Shown here: positions 46,522 to 55,243 of the stretch, in pieces
Position numbering within the stretch: position 1 is the stretch's first letter
Layout of the letters: every line of letters begins with the position of its first letter
From: JAIQFF01 sp963788505
Lineage (GTDB): Bacteria; Acidobacteriota; Terriglobia; Terriglobales; Acidobacteriaceae
NCBI GenBank assembly: GCA_963788505.1
Contig: CAWBGY010000008.1
Coordinates: 62,001 to 126,000, forward strand
Length of the DNA: 64,000 nt
Direction: 5' to 3'
Notes under the pieces: model-generated
Told to the model about the DNA's origin: nothing
Databases searched by the model: none
Seen by the model: the letters and a program-made list of their open reading frames with translations, nothing else
Made by a program: the position numbers and the translations under genes

Positions 46522-47535
46522 TCAACTATGGTGCGGCAGGCTTGCAGGCATCTCCGCCGGATACTTCACCTCGGGATACACCCGGTCGAACAGCACCCAA
46601 ACCAGCGCCAGCAGCACGAACAGGAGAACGCTGGCCTCCGGCCCGACCGAGCCGCCCGTCAGCCAGTGCGGCCCCTGCAGCGAAGAGTGCAACAGGCGTC
46701 CGGGCGCAACGGTGCCGCTATCGGGGACAGAGTAAAGATAGCTTTCGCCCCAGTCCCACGCCGCATGAAAACCGATGGCGAACCACAGATTCCCGGTGCG
46801 GCGCAGCGTCAGGCAGAAGAAGAAGCCGATTGCAGTGGCGCCGAGAATTCCCACCCAGTACTCTCCGGGATTCTCCAGGTGGAGCGCTCCGAAACCGAGC
46901 GACAGCAAAATCGCTGCTGGCCAGAAGCCCACGCTTTTGGTCAAGGTGAACTGGGTGTAGCCTCGGGTGAAGAATTCTTCGTAGAAACCCACGATCAGGA
47001 AGAACCCGGCCCAGAACACGGCAAATTTCAGAATGCGCCCGCCGTGCAGCGCGACGCTGCCAAAGTAAAAGGCATGGGTGCCGCGCAGCGCCATGAGAAG
47101 TACGGTGAGCGAGACCATTCCCCACGCGGCCCCCACCCAAAACATCTTGCCGAAGGCGATGCCCAGGGGCAGACCGTAGTTGCCGAAGGCTCGGCCTTCG
47201 ATCCGCGCCATCAGCAGCGCGGGAGCCAGCGCGATGATGGCGAGCCCCAGCTCCGCGGCCGTTTGTAACCACAGCCGCGACATGGAGGGGAGAACGTAAG
47301 CGATAACAACGTACAGACAGAGTCGCAGCCCCCGGACCATGATCAGATAGAGGGCGAGCCGCCACACGGGACGAAGGCCATCCCGTCCGATAAATATTTT
47401 CTGCATCCAGGTTTCAAATGGAGAAAGCTGCATCGGCTCGAAAGCGGAGCCGGGCGCGGGGGGAATTTCGGGCGGGCGAGATACGGGAGAAATCTCAGCG
47501 AGTTCGCCAGGCAGACTGTCTTTTGGTTCGTCCAT
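46522..47535 (-). CDS. CPBP family intramembrane metalloprotease
   Basis: The 337-residue protein has about eight hydrophobic segments and the CPBP motifs EEFFTRGY (motif 1), FGALHLEN (motif 2) and FHAAWDW (motif 3), the glutamate and histidine zinc ligands. Such proteins resemble the CAAX protease Rce1 and may be bacteriocin immunity or processing proteases. The N-terminal 35 residues are a proline-rich cytoplasmic lead. I chose the ATG at 47535; an upstream ATG at 47592 overlaps the divergent gene's start. Confidence 0.85.
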   Translation of the reverse strand: MDEPKDSLPGELAEISPVSRPPEIPPAPGSAFEPMQLSPFETWMQKIFIGRDGLRPVWRLALYLIMVRGLRLCLYVVIAYVLPSMSRLWLQTAAELGLAIIALAPALLMARIEGRAFGNYGLPLGIAFGKMFWVGAAWGMVSLTVLLMALRGTHAFYFGSVALHGGRILKFAVFWAGFFLIVGFYEEFFTRGYTQFTLTKSVGFWPAAILLSLGFGALHLENPGEYWVGILGATAIGFFFCLTLRRTGNLWFAIGFHAAWDWGESYLYSVPDSGTVAPGRLLHSSLQGPHWLTGGSVGPEASVLLFVLLALVWVLFDRVYPEVKYPAEMPASLPHHS

Positions 47536-47590
47536 CGGCGGAAGTTTCCCGATTCGTCCCTCGCCATGGTAAAACACTCGCCGGTTCCTC

Positions 47591-48838
47591 ATGGCCCGAT
47601 TCTTCACCCGCGAACGATTTGGACGGCCCCAGGTACTGGCGGCATGCCTGCTGTTGGCCTTTCTGGCGCAGTGCCTCTGGCTGGTGGGGAAAGGCGCCCG
47701 ACCCGGGACCGTGGATCTGGCGGAGATCTACCGCCTTGAACGTGGAACCGCGCTGTGGAACGGCAAGGGCTTCGAGCCGAGTGCGCAGGCGCCCGATCTG
47801 GGGAACGAAGACTCCGGAAAGGAGCTGGATCATGCTCTCCCACCCGAGCTCGAGGACAACGCCTACGACGTGCACCATTCGCCGCTGTGGTATCTGATCG
47901 CTGCGGCCCCGTTGTGGTTGCGGCCGGTTCCGCTCCAGCCGGAAAATATTCGCGAACTGCATCGCTCCGCCGTCGTCCCTTATCTTGTTTTCGGTCTGCT
48001 GCTGGGCGCTTCCTTGTGGTACGTTGCCCGCCGTCTTTTCGGCAATGCCGGTGGATACGTGGCCCTGGCTCTTTACTGTTTCTCTCCCGGCATTATCCGC
48101 TCCTGCGCGCTGTGGTTTGCCGAGCCTGAGGTTGGCGCGGCCTGGGGAGCGTTCGGCGCAATCTTCACCGCGATCGCCGTGGCCCACACGTTGTATGCGC
48201 CGCGCGAAGTGATCCTGTGGAACTGGCGGCGCATCGTGCTGCTGGGATTGTCCATGGCACTGGCAGTCAGCTCGCAATTTTCGCTGATCGTGGTCGTCCC
48301 CGTCGCGCTGGCATTCATGCTTTATCTTGCCCCTACACGCCGCCTGGCAGCGTTGGCCATCTGGATGGTCGCCTGCGGAATTGCCCTGCTGCTCGGATAC
48401 GCATCCTACTTTTTTCACGCACGCGCTTTCTGGCAGGGGATTCTGCACGCGACCTTTCTCGGCATCTACTGGAAGGCCTACACCATGCCGCAGGCCTATC
48501 ATCAAGTGCTGGCGCAGCTCGGACAAAGCAGTCCCGCGCTGGTTCTGGCCCTGCCGCTTGCGCTGGTTACATATTTAGCCTGGCCCCGCGTCCGCTACTT
48601 CGGCAACACCGCGCCTCTGCTGATCTCGGCTCTATTTCTCGCAATCGCCGTGGGCACGCCGCACTATCCGGGCCTCGGTTTTCAATTCATGGCGGTCCCT
48701 TTCCTGTTCGTCTTCGTGGCTGGCATCGCAGCCGATTTGCTGGAGACTCGCCATCGCCCCATCGCTCTGGCAGCCGTTAGCGGCCTGCTGGTCGCGAACG
48801 CCGCTTGGAGTTTGTGGGAGTTGGCCCGCGTCGCCTAA
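47591..48838 (+). CDS. Multi-pass membrane protein, glycosyltransferase family 39-like
   Basis: The 415-residue protein has about ten hydrophobic segments and an N-terminal extracytoplasmic loop with an acidic patch (APDLGNEDSGKELDHALPPELEDN) and HHSPLWYLIA. This pattern resembles GT39/ArnT-like lipid-linked sugar transferases, though the DxD-like residues are not clear. It starts at the ATG on the opposite strand from the CPBP gene, with overlapping start regions. Confidence 0.55.
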   Translation: MARFFTRERFGRPQVLAACLLLAFLAQCLWLVGKGARPGTVDLAEIYRLERGTALWNGKGFEPSAQAPDLGNEDSGKELDHALPPELEDNAYDVHHSPLWYLIAAAPLWLRPVPLQPENIRELHRSAVVPYLVFGLLLGASLWYVARRLFGNAGGYVALALYCFSPGIIRSCALWFAEPEVGAAWGAFGAIFTAIAVAHTLYAPREVILWNWRRIVLLGLSMALAVSSQFSLIVVVPVALAFMLYLAPTRRLAALAIWMVACGIALLLGYASYFFHARAFWQGILHATFLGIYWKAYTMPQAYHQVLAQLGQSSPALVLALPLALVTYLAWPRVRYFGNTAPLLISALFLAIAVGTPHYPGLGFQFMAVPFLFVFVAGIAADLLETRHRPIALAAVSGLLVANAAWSLWELARVA

Positions 48839-48943
48839 GGGTGACGATGGTCACCCGCTTGTCCTTCAACCACTTAGGGGCCGGCATATTGACAAAAAAA
48901 ATAGACGAACCAACCTGCCTCCCGGAGGCTCTAAGTACTTAGG

Positions 48944-49081
48944 AGGCTGCGGAAAAACTCAATTTGCCCGGACGAAGGCAACACGGGGGCTAAAGCCCGC
49001 ACACACTCCTGGCGACTTACGCGGCCCTGAAGGGCCGCTCTTCCACGGGAGGGCCGACATTTACGAGTTTTTCCGCTGCCT
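48944..49081. mobile_element. MITE-like element with 16-bp terminal inverted repeats
   Basis: GGCTGCGGAAAAACTC (48945-48960) and its near-exact complement GAGTTTTTCCGCTGCC (49065-49080) flank about 105 bases holding small hairpins (GGGGGCTAAAGCCC, GGCCCTGAAGGGCC). TTA lies on each side. No ORF inside, so it would be a non-autonomous element. Confidence 0.55.
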
Positions 49082-49114
49082 GTTAGAGTGCGTTGTTGTT
49101 CAGGGGGCCGCGCC

Positions 49115-49915
49115 ATGATTTCCAAACTGGGGTATGATTCGTATGTGAAGCGGCTGAATTCAGCCACGGTAGCGGCAGTTGCTCTGGGTGGACTGATTTT
49201 CCTGGCTTCGGTTTCCGCGGCGAAAGCGCAAATCAATGGCACGCCCGCGTCCGTCACCTCGATCAATTCCGGCGGACACCTTAATTCCACACCCGGCGTG
49301 CGCGCCAGCGTCACATCGCTCGGCCCCAACGGGCTTCAGCCGAAAAATCCGTTTTTCAACCAGCCGGCTTGCTGCATCAATCCGCTGTTTCCAGTGAATC
49401 CGAATCCGCCGCTTTTCCCGCGCCGTCATCAGCACCGCGGTCAGTTTTTCCCGGCGGGTGGCGCGGTCTATGTGCCTTACGCTTACCCCGTGATGGTTGG
49501 CGAAACCGATGATGGTGGCCCGTCGGCGGACCAGCAGGAAAACCAGGGTGAAGAGGATGACCGTGGCGGCCCCACCATCTTCGATCGCCGGGGCCCGGGA
49601 CCAGCAGCGCGCTCCTATGCCGATGTCTATTCCCGGCGGCCCAGCCGAACCCAGGCGGAGACTGAGGCGGCCCCAGCCGCACCGCCCGCCGAGACCCCGG
49701 TCCCGGACCAGCCCCAGACCCTGCTTGTTTTCAAGGACGGTCACCAGCTTGAAGTTCAGAACTACGCGGTGATTGGAGACACGCTTTACGACTTGACTCC
49801 CGGACGTCATCACAAGATCCCACTCGCCGACCTGGACCTGACTTCTACGGTGAAGCAGAACGACGATCGCGGCATCGATTTCCGTTTGCCGCCTAAGCCG
49901 GAGACGGACAAGTAG
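49115..49915 (+). CDS. Secreted protein, paralogue of the next gene
   Basis: The 266-residue protein has a signal peptide (VAAVALGGLIFLASVSAAKA) and a long Pro/Gly-rich, acidic middle (DDGGPSADQQENQGEEDDRG). A C-terminal domain begins LLVFKDGHQLEVQNYAVIGD and ends ADLDLTSTVKQNDDRGIDFRLP. The same C-terminal pattern recurs in the following gene, whose ATG directly follows this stop (TAGATG). I chose the ATG at 49115. Function unknown. Confidence 0.65.
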   Translation: MISKLGYDSYVKRLNSATVAAVALGGLIFLASVSAAKAQINGTPASVTSINSGGHLNSTPGVRASVTSLGPNGLQPKNPFFNQPACCINPLFPVNPNPPLFPRRHQHRGQFFPAGGAVYVPYAYPVMVGETDDGGPSADQQENQGEEDDRGGPTIFDRRGPGPAARSYADVYSRRPSRTQAETEAAPAAPPAETPVPDQPQTLLVFKDGHQLEVQNYAVIGDTLYDLTPGRHHKIPLADLDLTSTVKQNDDRGIDFRLPPKPETDK

Positions 49916-50668
49916 ATGCCAAGCCGGTTTACTTTTGCCATCCTTGCCGCAACGCTCTCCATATCGCCGGTCACGGCGCAGAGTCACGCCGCCGGTTCGG
50001 GAACAGCAGGATTCGGCATAAGGGCTGGCTCGTCGGGGATAACCTCAGCCGGAGCCGCCGGATTCCCGGGCCGCAGCGTTGTGGGTGGCCCCGCCCGATT
50101 CCATCAGGGACAGGCGTCGGGGCGAGGCACGATTTTCCTGCCCTATCCGTCTTTTTACTCCGATTCCGATGGGGGCTACGATTCCCAGGAGATTGTGCAG
50201 CCTCAGGTGGTAGTGGTTCCAGCTGCGGCACCCGCCCCGCCCGCCGCGTCGCCGGCTCCGCGCGAGTCTGTGCTCATCGAGTGGCAGGGCGATCATTTTG
50301 TGCGTACCACGATGTCCGCAAAGTCCTCGGCCGACGCGCAAATCGCCCCTGACTATTCAGAAAAATCGGCTTTGCCTGTGTCTGCCGGGAGACGATCTGT
50401 GCCGGGACGAAGGGATGCCGTTCCCCGGTTGCGCGACCTTCCGCCAGCGGTGCTCGTATTCCACGATGGCCACAGGGAAGAAGTGAGCGAATACACCATC
50501 ATGGGTGGGACCATTTACTCGAAGGCAGATTATTGGACCACCGGATCCTGGACCAGGAACATACAGATTGCCGATCTCGATGTACCCGCCACGTTGAAAC
50601 TGAACCAGGAACGCGGTCTGAGGTTCATGCTGCCCACCAGTCCCAATGAAATCGTGACCCGGCCGTAG
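49916..50668 (+). CDS. Secreted protein, paralogue of the previous gene
   Basis: The 250-residue protein has a signal peptide (FTFAILAATLSISPVTAQS), a Gly/Ser/Pro-rich middle and the same C-terminal pattern as its neighbour: VLVFHDGHREEVSEYTIMG then IADLDVPATLKLNQERGLRF. The two are adjacent with no gap and are presumably co-expressed. The conserved D-G-H and A-D-L-D positions suggest a small beta-rich fold. Function unknown. Confidence 0.65.
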   Translation: MPSRFTFAILAATLSISPVTAQSHAAGSGTAGFGIRAGSSGITSAGAAGFPGRSVVGGPARFHQGQASGRGTIFLPYPSFYSDSDGGYDSQEIVQPQVVVVPAAAPAPPAASPAPRESVLIEWQGDHFVRTTMSAKSSADAQIAPDYSEKSALPVSAGRRSVPGRRDAVPRLRDLPPAVLVFHDGHREEVSEYTIMGGTIYSKADYWTTGSWTRNIQIADLDVPATLKLNQERGLRFMLPTSPNEIVTRP

Positions 50669-50738
50669 CCCAGACGTAGCCGGTCGTCGGTCGCCGGTCG
50701 CCGACCGCCACGAACAGTCGATCAGGGTGACGCCGGGA

Positions 50739-50827
50739 AGCTGCGAAGCGGCGCAAGAATGTAGCCCAGGGCGCAAGCCCTGGGGACGAGCCAGCACGAC
50801 AAAAAGCCCTGAAAAGGGCGAAAGAAA
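50739..50827. repeat. Two-hairpin repeat (type E)
   Basis: GCTGCGAAGCGGCGCAAGAA, hairpin CCCAGGGCGCAAGCCCTGGG and hairpin GCCCTGAAAAGGGCGAAAGA. It is the third copy of the family (others at 24184 and 44609). It lies between convergent genes. Confidence 0.7.
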
Positions 50828-50867
50828 CGGGCTCCCCAATCTGGCCTCAGCCTTGGGGCCACCAATT

Positions 50868-51308
50868 CTAGGTACGCGTAGACCACCACAGCAGTCCGGC
50901 AAAGAAAATCTGCATCGGAGTGCGCAACCATAGTGGCGTCGCCGGTTTGCCTGCCAACGTTGTCCCTTTTATCGCCGCGTTCACGTTGGCCGGAAACAGG
51001 ACGATCATCAGCGCGATCAGGCATGTGCCGGCCAGGGAGCGAAACCGGGGCAGCAGCAATCCAATCGCGCCCATGAATTCCAGAATGCCGGTGAAATAGA
51101 CGAGGAGCAGCGGCCGCGGAAACATGGCCGGAACCATCCGCACAAGATCGTGCTTCATCCGGTTGAAATGCGCAATTCCGGTAAACGCGAACATCAGGGC
51201 CAGCGCGTAGCAGGCGGAGTGCTGCCAGGTGGCCAGCGCGGCCACGCCCAGGGCGCCGATTCCGCGGAATATCAGCCACGATAAAAACAAGACCGTCAGG
51301 ACTGCCAT
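50868..51308 (-). CDS. DoxX family membrane protein
   Basis: The 146-residue protein has four hydrophobic segments and the DoxX pattern (YALALMFAFTGIAHFNRMKHDLVRM, GILEFMGAIGLLLP, PANVNAAIKG). DoxX-type proteins take part in quinone or redox chemistry; the exact role here is unclear. It begins 1 base after the SDR gene on the same strand, suggesting one operon. Confidence 0.85.
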   Translation of the reverse strand: MAVLTVLFLSWLIFRGIGALGVAALATWQHSACYALALMFAFTGIAHFNRMKHDLVRMVPAMFPRPLLLVYFTGILEFMGAIGLLLPRFRSLAGTCLIALMIVLFPANVNAAIKGTTLAGKPATPLWLRTPMQIFFAGLLWWSTRT

Positions 51309-51309
51309 A

Positions 51310-52053
51310 TCAACTGAAGTACCAACCTCCGTTTGGATTGACGGTCTGTCCGGTCATATAGGCGTTTTCGGCGAGCATCAGCACCACGGAGGCTACTTCG
51401 TCGACGTGGCCGAACCGCCCGATCGGAATCACGCTGGAAGTCGCGCGCGGGTTGGCACGCAACATGTCGGTCTCAACCAGAGCCAGGCAGACGGTGTTGG
51501 CCGTGATCCCTTCCTTGGCCAGCAAGGCGGCATAGGAGTGAGTCAGGCCCAGCATCCCCGCCTTCGATGCGGCGTAGTGCGGCCCCACCAGCCCGCCGGT
51601 CTGCGCCGCGGTGGACGAAATGTTGATGATTCGTCCCCAGCGCTGGGCGCGCATCTGCGGCAACACGGCCTGAGTTACCAGAAACGCGGACTTCAGGTTC
51701 ACATTGATGTGCTCATCCCAGTCCCTTTCCGCGATGTCCTCGAGCTTGATCTGCCGGGCCATGCCCGCGTTATTCACCAGAATATTCACCGCGCCGAGTT
51801 CCTGTTGAATTTGCGCCACCATTTTGCGCACCTGGTCGGATTGCGAGACGTCTGCCTGAATGGCGAGGGTGCGTCGTCCCAATTTCCTGATCTCGGCGCA
51901 GATGGTTTCGGCTTCAGCAGCCCGGTCCCGAAAATTTACGATGACGTCTGCGCCCGCTGCGGCGAGCGACTGCGCAACGGCCGCTCCAATGCCGCGGCTG
52001 GCGCCAGTCACCAGAGCGATTCTTCCCTTCAGGGTCTCCATGGATTCGGCCAT
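51310..52053 (-). CDS. SDR family NAD(P)-dependent oxidoreductase
   Basis: The 247-residue protein has the cofactor motif VTGASRGIG, the NNAGMA motif, and the catalytic Ser and Y-x-x-x-K in ISSTAAQTGG and YAASKAGM. It resembles 3-oxoacyl-ACP reductase (FabG-like) enzymes, but the substrate is not determined. Start candidates are ATG 52053 (MAESMETLKGR), 52041 and 52146; I chose 52053 because the domain begins METLKGRIALVTG. It precedes doxX. Confidence 0.88.
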   Translation of the reverse strand: MAESMETLKGRIALVTGASRGIGAAVAQSLAAAGADVIVNFRDRAAEAETICAEIRKLGRRTLAIQADVSQSDQVRKMVAQIQQELGAVNILVNNAGMARQIKLEDIAERDWDEHINVNLKSAFLVTQAVLPQMRAQRWGRIINISSTAAQTGGLVGPHYAASKAGMLGLTHSYAALLAKEGITANTVCLALVETDMLRANPRATSSVIPIGRFGHVDEVASVVLMLAENAYMTGQTVNPNGGWYFS

Positions 52054-52227
52054 GCACTCGATTATCCCACTGGCGTTGCGGTGTTGCGTACCGGATTCGC
52101 CACCCGCGGGAGCTTGATGTGCAGCCTCTTTTTCAAGCTCATCCATGGTATAATTCTCATATCGCGAATCCACTCTAACTTCCTGTAAATGCAGTTGTTT
52201 AGACGTATGAGGACAATCCGGATTCAG

Positions 52228-52422
52228 GTGTGGGCGGACACTCCCTTCGACTTCGCTCAGGGCAGGCCTGTCCGCCGCTTTTGAAGTTGATTTTGGGTTC
52301 GAAGACCCGGGCAAGCGGGGAAAGATCAGGACTCGCAAACGAGTCGTGAAAATGAAATTCAAAGTCAAAGGCGGCGGACAAGCCTGCTCTGAGCGAAGTC
52401 GAAGGGAGTGTCCGCCCCACAT
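52228..52422. repeat. Paired inverted palindromic repeat (type A) upstream of gyrA
   Basis: GTGTGGGCGGACACTCCCTT at the left is mirrored by AAGGGAGTGTCCGCCCCAC at the right, with TTCGACTTCGCTCAGGGCAG mirrored by CTGCTCTGAGCGAAGTCGAA. AAGTTGATTTTGGG and CAAAGTC in the loop repeat the pattern in other type A copies. Confidence 0.75.
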
Positions 52423-52465
52423 TGTCCGAGCTAGCAGCTAAGAGCTAGGAGCTAAACGCTTTTTT

Positions 52466-55141
52466 ATGGCTGACGATCAGAATCCCGAACTCCCCTTGAC
52501 TCCTCCGCCCAACGGCGGAGACGGCACCGGCATTCCCGGCGCGCTCAACATTCAACCCGTCAATATCGAAGAGGAGATGAAGAAGTCTTATCTCGACTAT
52601 TCGATGTCGGTGATTATCGGGCGCGCCCTGCCCGACGTCCGCGACGGATTGAAGCCGGTGCATCGCCGCATTCTCTACACCATGCAGCAGATGGGCCTGG
52701 CGCCCAACAAGAGCACCCGCAAGTGCGCCCGCATCGTCGGCGACGTCATGGGCAAATACCACCCTCACGGCAACCTGGCGGTGTACGACGCCCTGGTGCG
52801 GCTGGCGCAGCCGTTTGCCATGCGGTATCCCTTGGTCGATGGACAAGGCAACTTCGGTTCGGTCGACGGCGATCCGCCGGCGGCTGATCGTTACACCGAA
52901 GCCAAACTTACCCGGGTCGCGACAGCGCTGCTGGAAGATCTCGACAAAGATACCGTCGACATGCGCCCCAACTACGACGGCAACGAAATTGAGCCCGACG
53001 TGCTTCCCGCGCGCATCCCGAACCTGCTGGTGAACGGATCCGACGGCATCGCGGTCGGCATGGCGACGAAAATTCCGCCCCACAACCTCACCGAAATCGT
53101 GGATGCCACGATCACGCTAGTGAACAATCCGGAGACGTCGCTCGCCGAAATCATGAAATTAGTGAAAGGCCCGGATTTCCCCACTGCCGGCATCATTCAC
53201 GGCCGCAGCGGCATCACCGCCGCCTATGAGCACGGCCGCGGCCGTTTCATGATGCGCGCCAAGGCTGGCATTGAAACTTTCAACAAAGACCGCAAGGCCA
53301 TCGTCATCACGGAAATTCCCTACCAGGTCAACAAGGCTCGCCTGGTGGAGCGCATCGCGCAACTGGTAAATGACAAGGTCGTAGATGCCATTTCCGACAT
53401 CCGCGACGAAAGCGACCGCGATGGGATGCGCATCGTGGTCGAACTCAAGCGCGACGGCGAGCCCCAACTCGTGCTTAACCAACTCTTCAAACACACCCAG
53501 ATGCAGGAAAGCTTCAGCATGATCTTGCTGGCGGTGGTCAATAACCAGCCCAAGGAAATGGGCCTGGTGCAGGCCATCAAGCACTTCATCGACCACCGCG
53601 TCGATGTGGTCCGCCGCCGCACCGCTTACCTGCTTTCGAAAGCCAAAGACCGCGAACACATCCTCGAAGGCTACCTGGCCGCGCTCGATCACCTGGACAA
53701 CGTGATCACCATCATCCGCGCCAGTGCCAACCGCGCCGAAGCCCGCGAAAACCTGGTCGCCTACTTCGCCGGCAAAAAGATCGACATCAACATCACTGGC
53801 CGTGCTCCGAAGCGCGATCCGGAAAGGCCCTTCACCGGAATTCAGGCGGACGCGATTCTCGAACTGCAACTGCACCGCCTGACCAAGCTCTCCATCGACG
53901 AAATCACTAAGGAACTGACCGTCACCCGCGAGCACATCGCGGATTACGAATCCATTCTGACCTCGGAAAAGAAACTGCGCGCCGTGATCGTCAGGGAACT
54001 CGAAGAAGTGAAGAAACTCTACGGCGACGAGCGCCGCACGGTCATCGAGGATGAAGCTGCGGAAATCCATCTGGAAGACCTGATCGCCGACGAGCAAGTC
54101 GCAGTTACGGTCAGCCACGGCGGCTACATGAAGCGCACCCCGATCTCCACCTACCGCATGCAGCGCCGCGGAGGCACCGGGCGCACCGGCATGAAGACGC
54201 GCGACGAGGATTTCGTCGAGCATCTCTTCATCGCGTCCACGCACGCCTACATTCTGATCTTCACCAACACCGGCCGAGTCTACTGGCTGAAGGTGTACGA
54301 GATTCCCGACATCAGCGCCGCCGGCAAAGGCAAACACGTCGGCAACCTGGTCGGTCTGCAACCGGGAGAGACGGTCCGCACCATGCTGGCGGTCCGCAAC
54401 CTGGAAGAAGTCGGCAGGTACATCTTCTTCTCCACCCGCAATGGACTGGTGAAGAAAACCGAACTCAAGGACTTCTGCCACGTGCGCTCGAACGGCATCT
54501 ACGCCATCAGCATCGAGCAGGGCGACGAACTGGTCGCAGCCCGCCTCACCGACGGCCAGCAGATCGTCTTCCTCGCCACCCACGAAGGCCAGGCCATCCG
54601 CTTCGACGAAGCCGATGTCCGCCCCATGGGCCGCCAGGCCTACGGCGTCTGGGGCATCCGCATGGAAAAGGGCGACTACCTGGTCGGCATGGCAACCACG
54701 CCGAAGGACATAAAGAAAGCCGTGGAAGAAGCCGCCAAAGCCGCAGCCGATGCCGGCATGCCGGAAGCCACCGCCACCGACGAGACCCTGCCGCTGAAAG
54801 GCTCGCTGATTCTCTCCGTCACCGAAAACGGCTACGGCAAACGCACTCCCGCCGACGAATACCGTCTGCAAGGACGCGGCGGGTCGGGCGTCATCAACGT
54901 CAAGACCACCGAACGCAACGGCAAAGTCGTAGGCATCGCGCAGGTAGACGAACACTCCGAGGTCATGCTGATCAGCCAGTACGGCAAAATCATCCGCATG
55001 GACTCGAAAACCATCCGCGAATCGGGCCGCGCCGCGCAGGGTGTGCGGTTGCTGAATCTGGAGCCGGGGGATCGGGTGGCAGCGTCAGTGGTCATCCCGC
55101 CGGAGGAAGAGCCGGCGAACGGGGGGCCGCTGATTCAGTAG
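52466..55141 (+). CDS. gyrA: DNA gyrase subunit A
   Basis: GyrA is the DNA-cleaving subunit of gyrase. The 891-residue product has GRALPDVRDGLKPVHRRILY, the catalytic tyrosine in ADRYTEAKL, and the C-terminal beta-pinwheel with the GyrA box QRRGGTG (usually QRRGGKG). In the quinolone region the sequence is HPHGNLAVYD, giving Asn103 and Leu104 where E. coli has Asp82 and Ser83. A longer internal region (KAVEEAAKAAADAGMPEATA) is inserted in the C-terminal domain. gyrB is 8 kb upstream. Confidence 0.96.
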   Translation: MADDQNPELPLTPPPNGGDGTGIPGALNIQPVNIEEEMKKSYLDYSMSVIIGRALPDVRDGLKPVHRRILYTMQQMGLAPNKSTRKCARIVGDVMGKYHPHGNLAVYDALVRLAQPFAMRYPLVDGQGNFGSVDGDPPAADRYTEAKLTRVATALLEDLDKDTVDMRPNYDGNEIEPDVLPARIPNLLVNGSDGIAVGMATKIPPHNLTEIVDATITLVNNPETSLAEIMKLVKGPDFPTAGIIHGRSGITAAYEHGRGRFMMRAKAGIETFNKDRKAIVITEIPYQVNKARLVERIAQLVNDKVVDAISDIRDESDRDGMRIVVELKRDGEPQLVLNQLFKHTQMQESFSMILLAVVNNQPKEMGLVQAIKHFIDHRVDVVRRRTAYLLSKAKDREHILEGYLAALDHLDNVITIIRASANRAEARENLVAYFAGKKIDINITGRAPKRDPERPFTGIQADAILELQLHRLTKLSIDEITKELTVTREHIADYESILTSEKKLRAVIVRELEEVKKLYGDERRTVIEDEAAEIHLEDLIADEQVAVTVSHGGYMKRTPISTYRMQRRGGTGRTGMKTRDEDFVEHLFIASTHAYILIFTNTGRVYWLKVYEIPDISAAGKGKHVGNLVGLQPGETVRTMLAVRNLEEVGRYIFFSTRNGLVKKTELKDFCHVRSNGIYAISIEQGDELVAARLTDGQQIVFLATHEGQAIRFDEADVRPMGRQAYGVWGIRMEKGDYLVGMATTPKDIKKAVEEAAKAAADAGMPEATATDETLPLKGSLILSVTENGYGKRTPADEYRLQGRGGSGVINVKTTERNGKVVGIAQVDEHSEVMLISQYGKIIRMDSKTIRESGRAAQGVRLLNLEPGDRVAASVVIPPEEEPANGGPLIQ

Positions 55142-55243
55142 GTTCGTGAATCTCAATATGAATTCACGCGAGTATGGATGTAAGTTATAGGAAGGAAAGA
55201 GCCAGGGTGAAACCCGTATGAATACGAATTGGCTTAGCTGCTC

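Noticed and set aside
53159..54955. 598-residue minus-strand ORF opposite gyrA
   Set aside because: High-GC codon bias leaves the opposite frame open; it has no recognisable domain and gyrA is intact.
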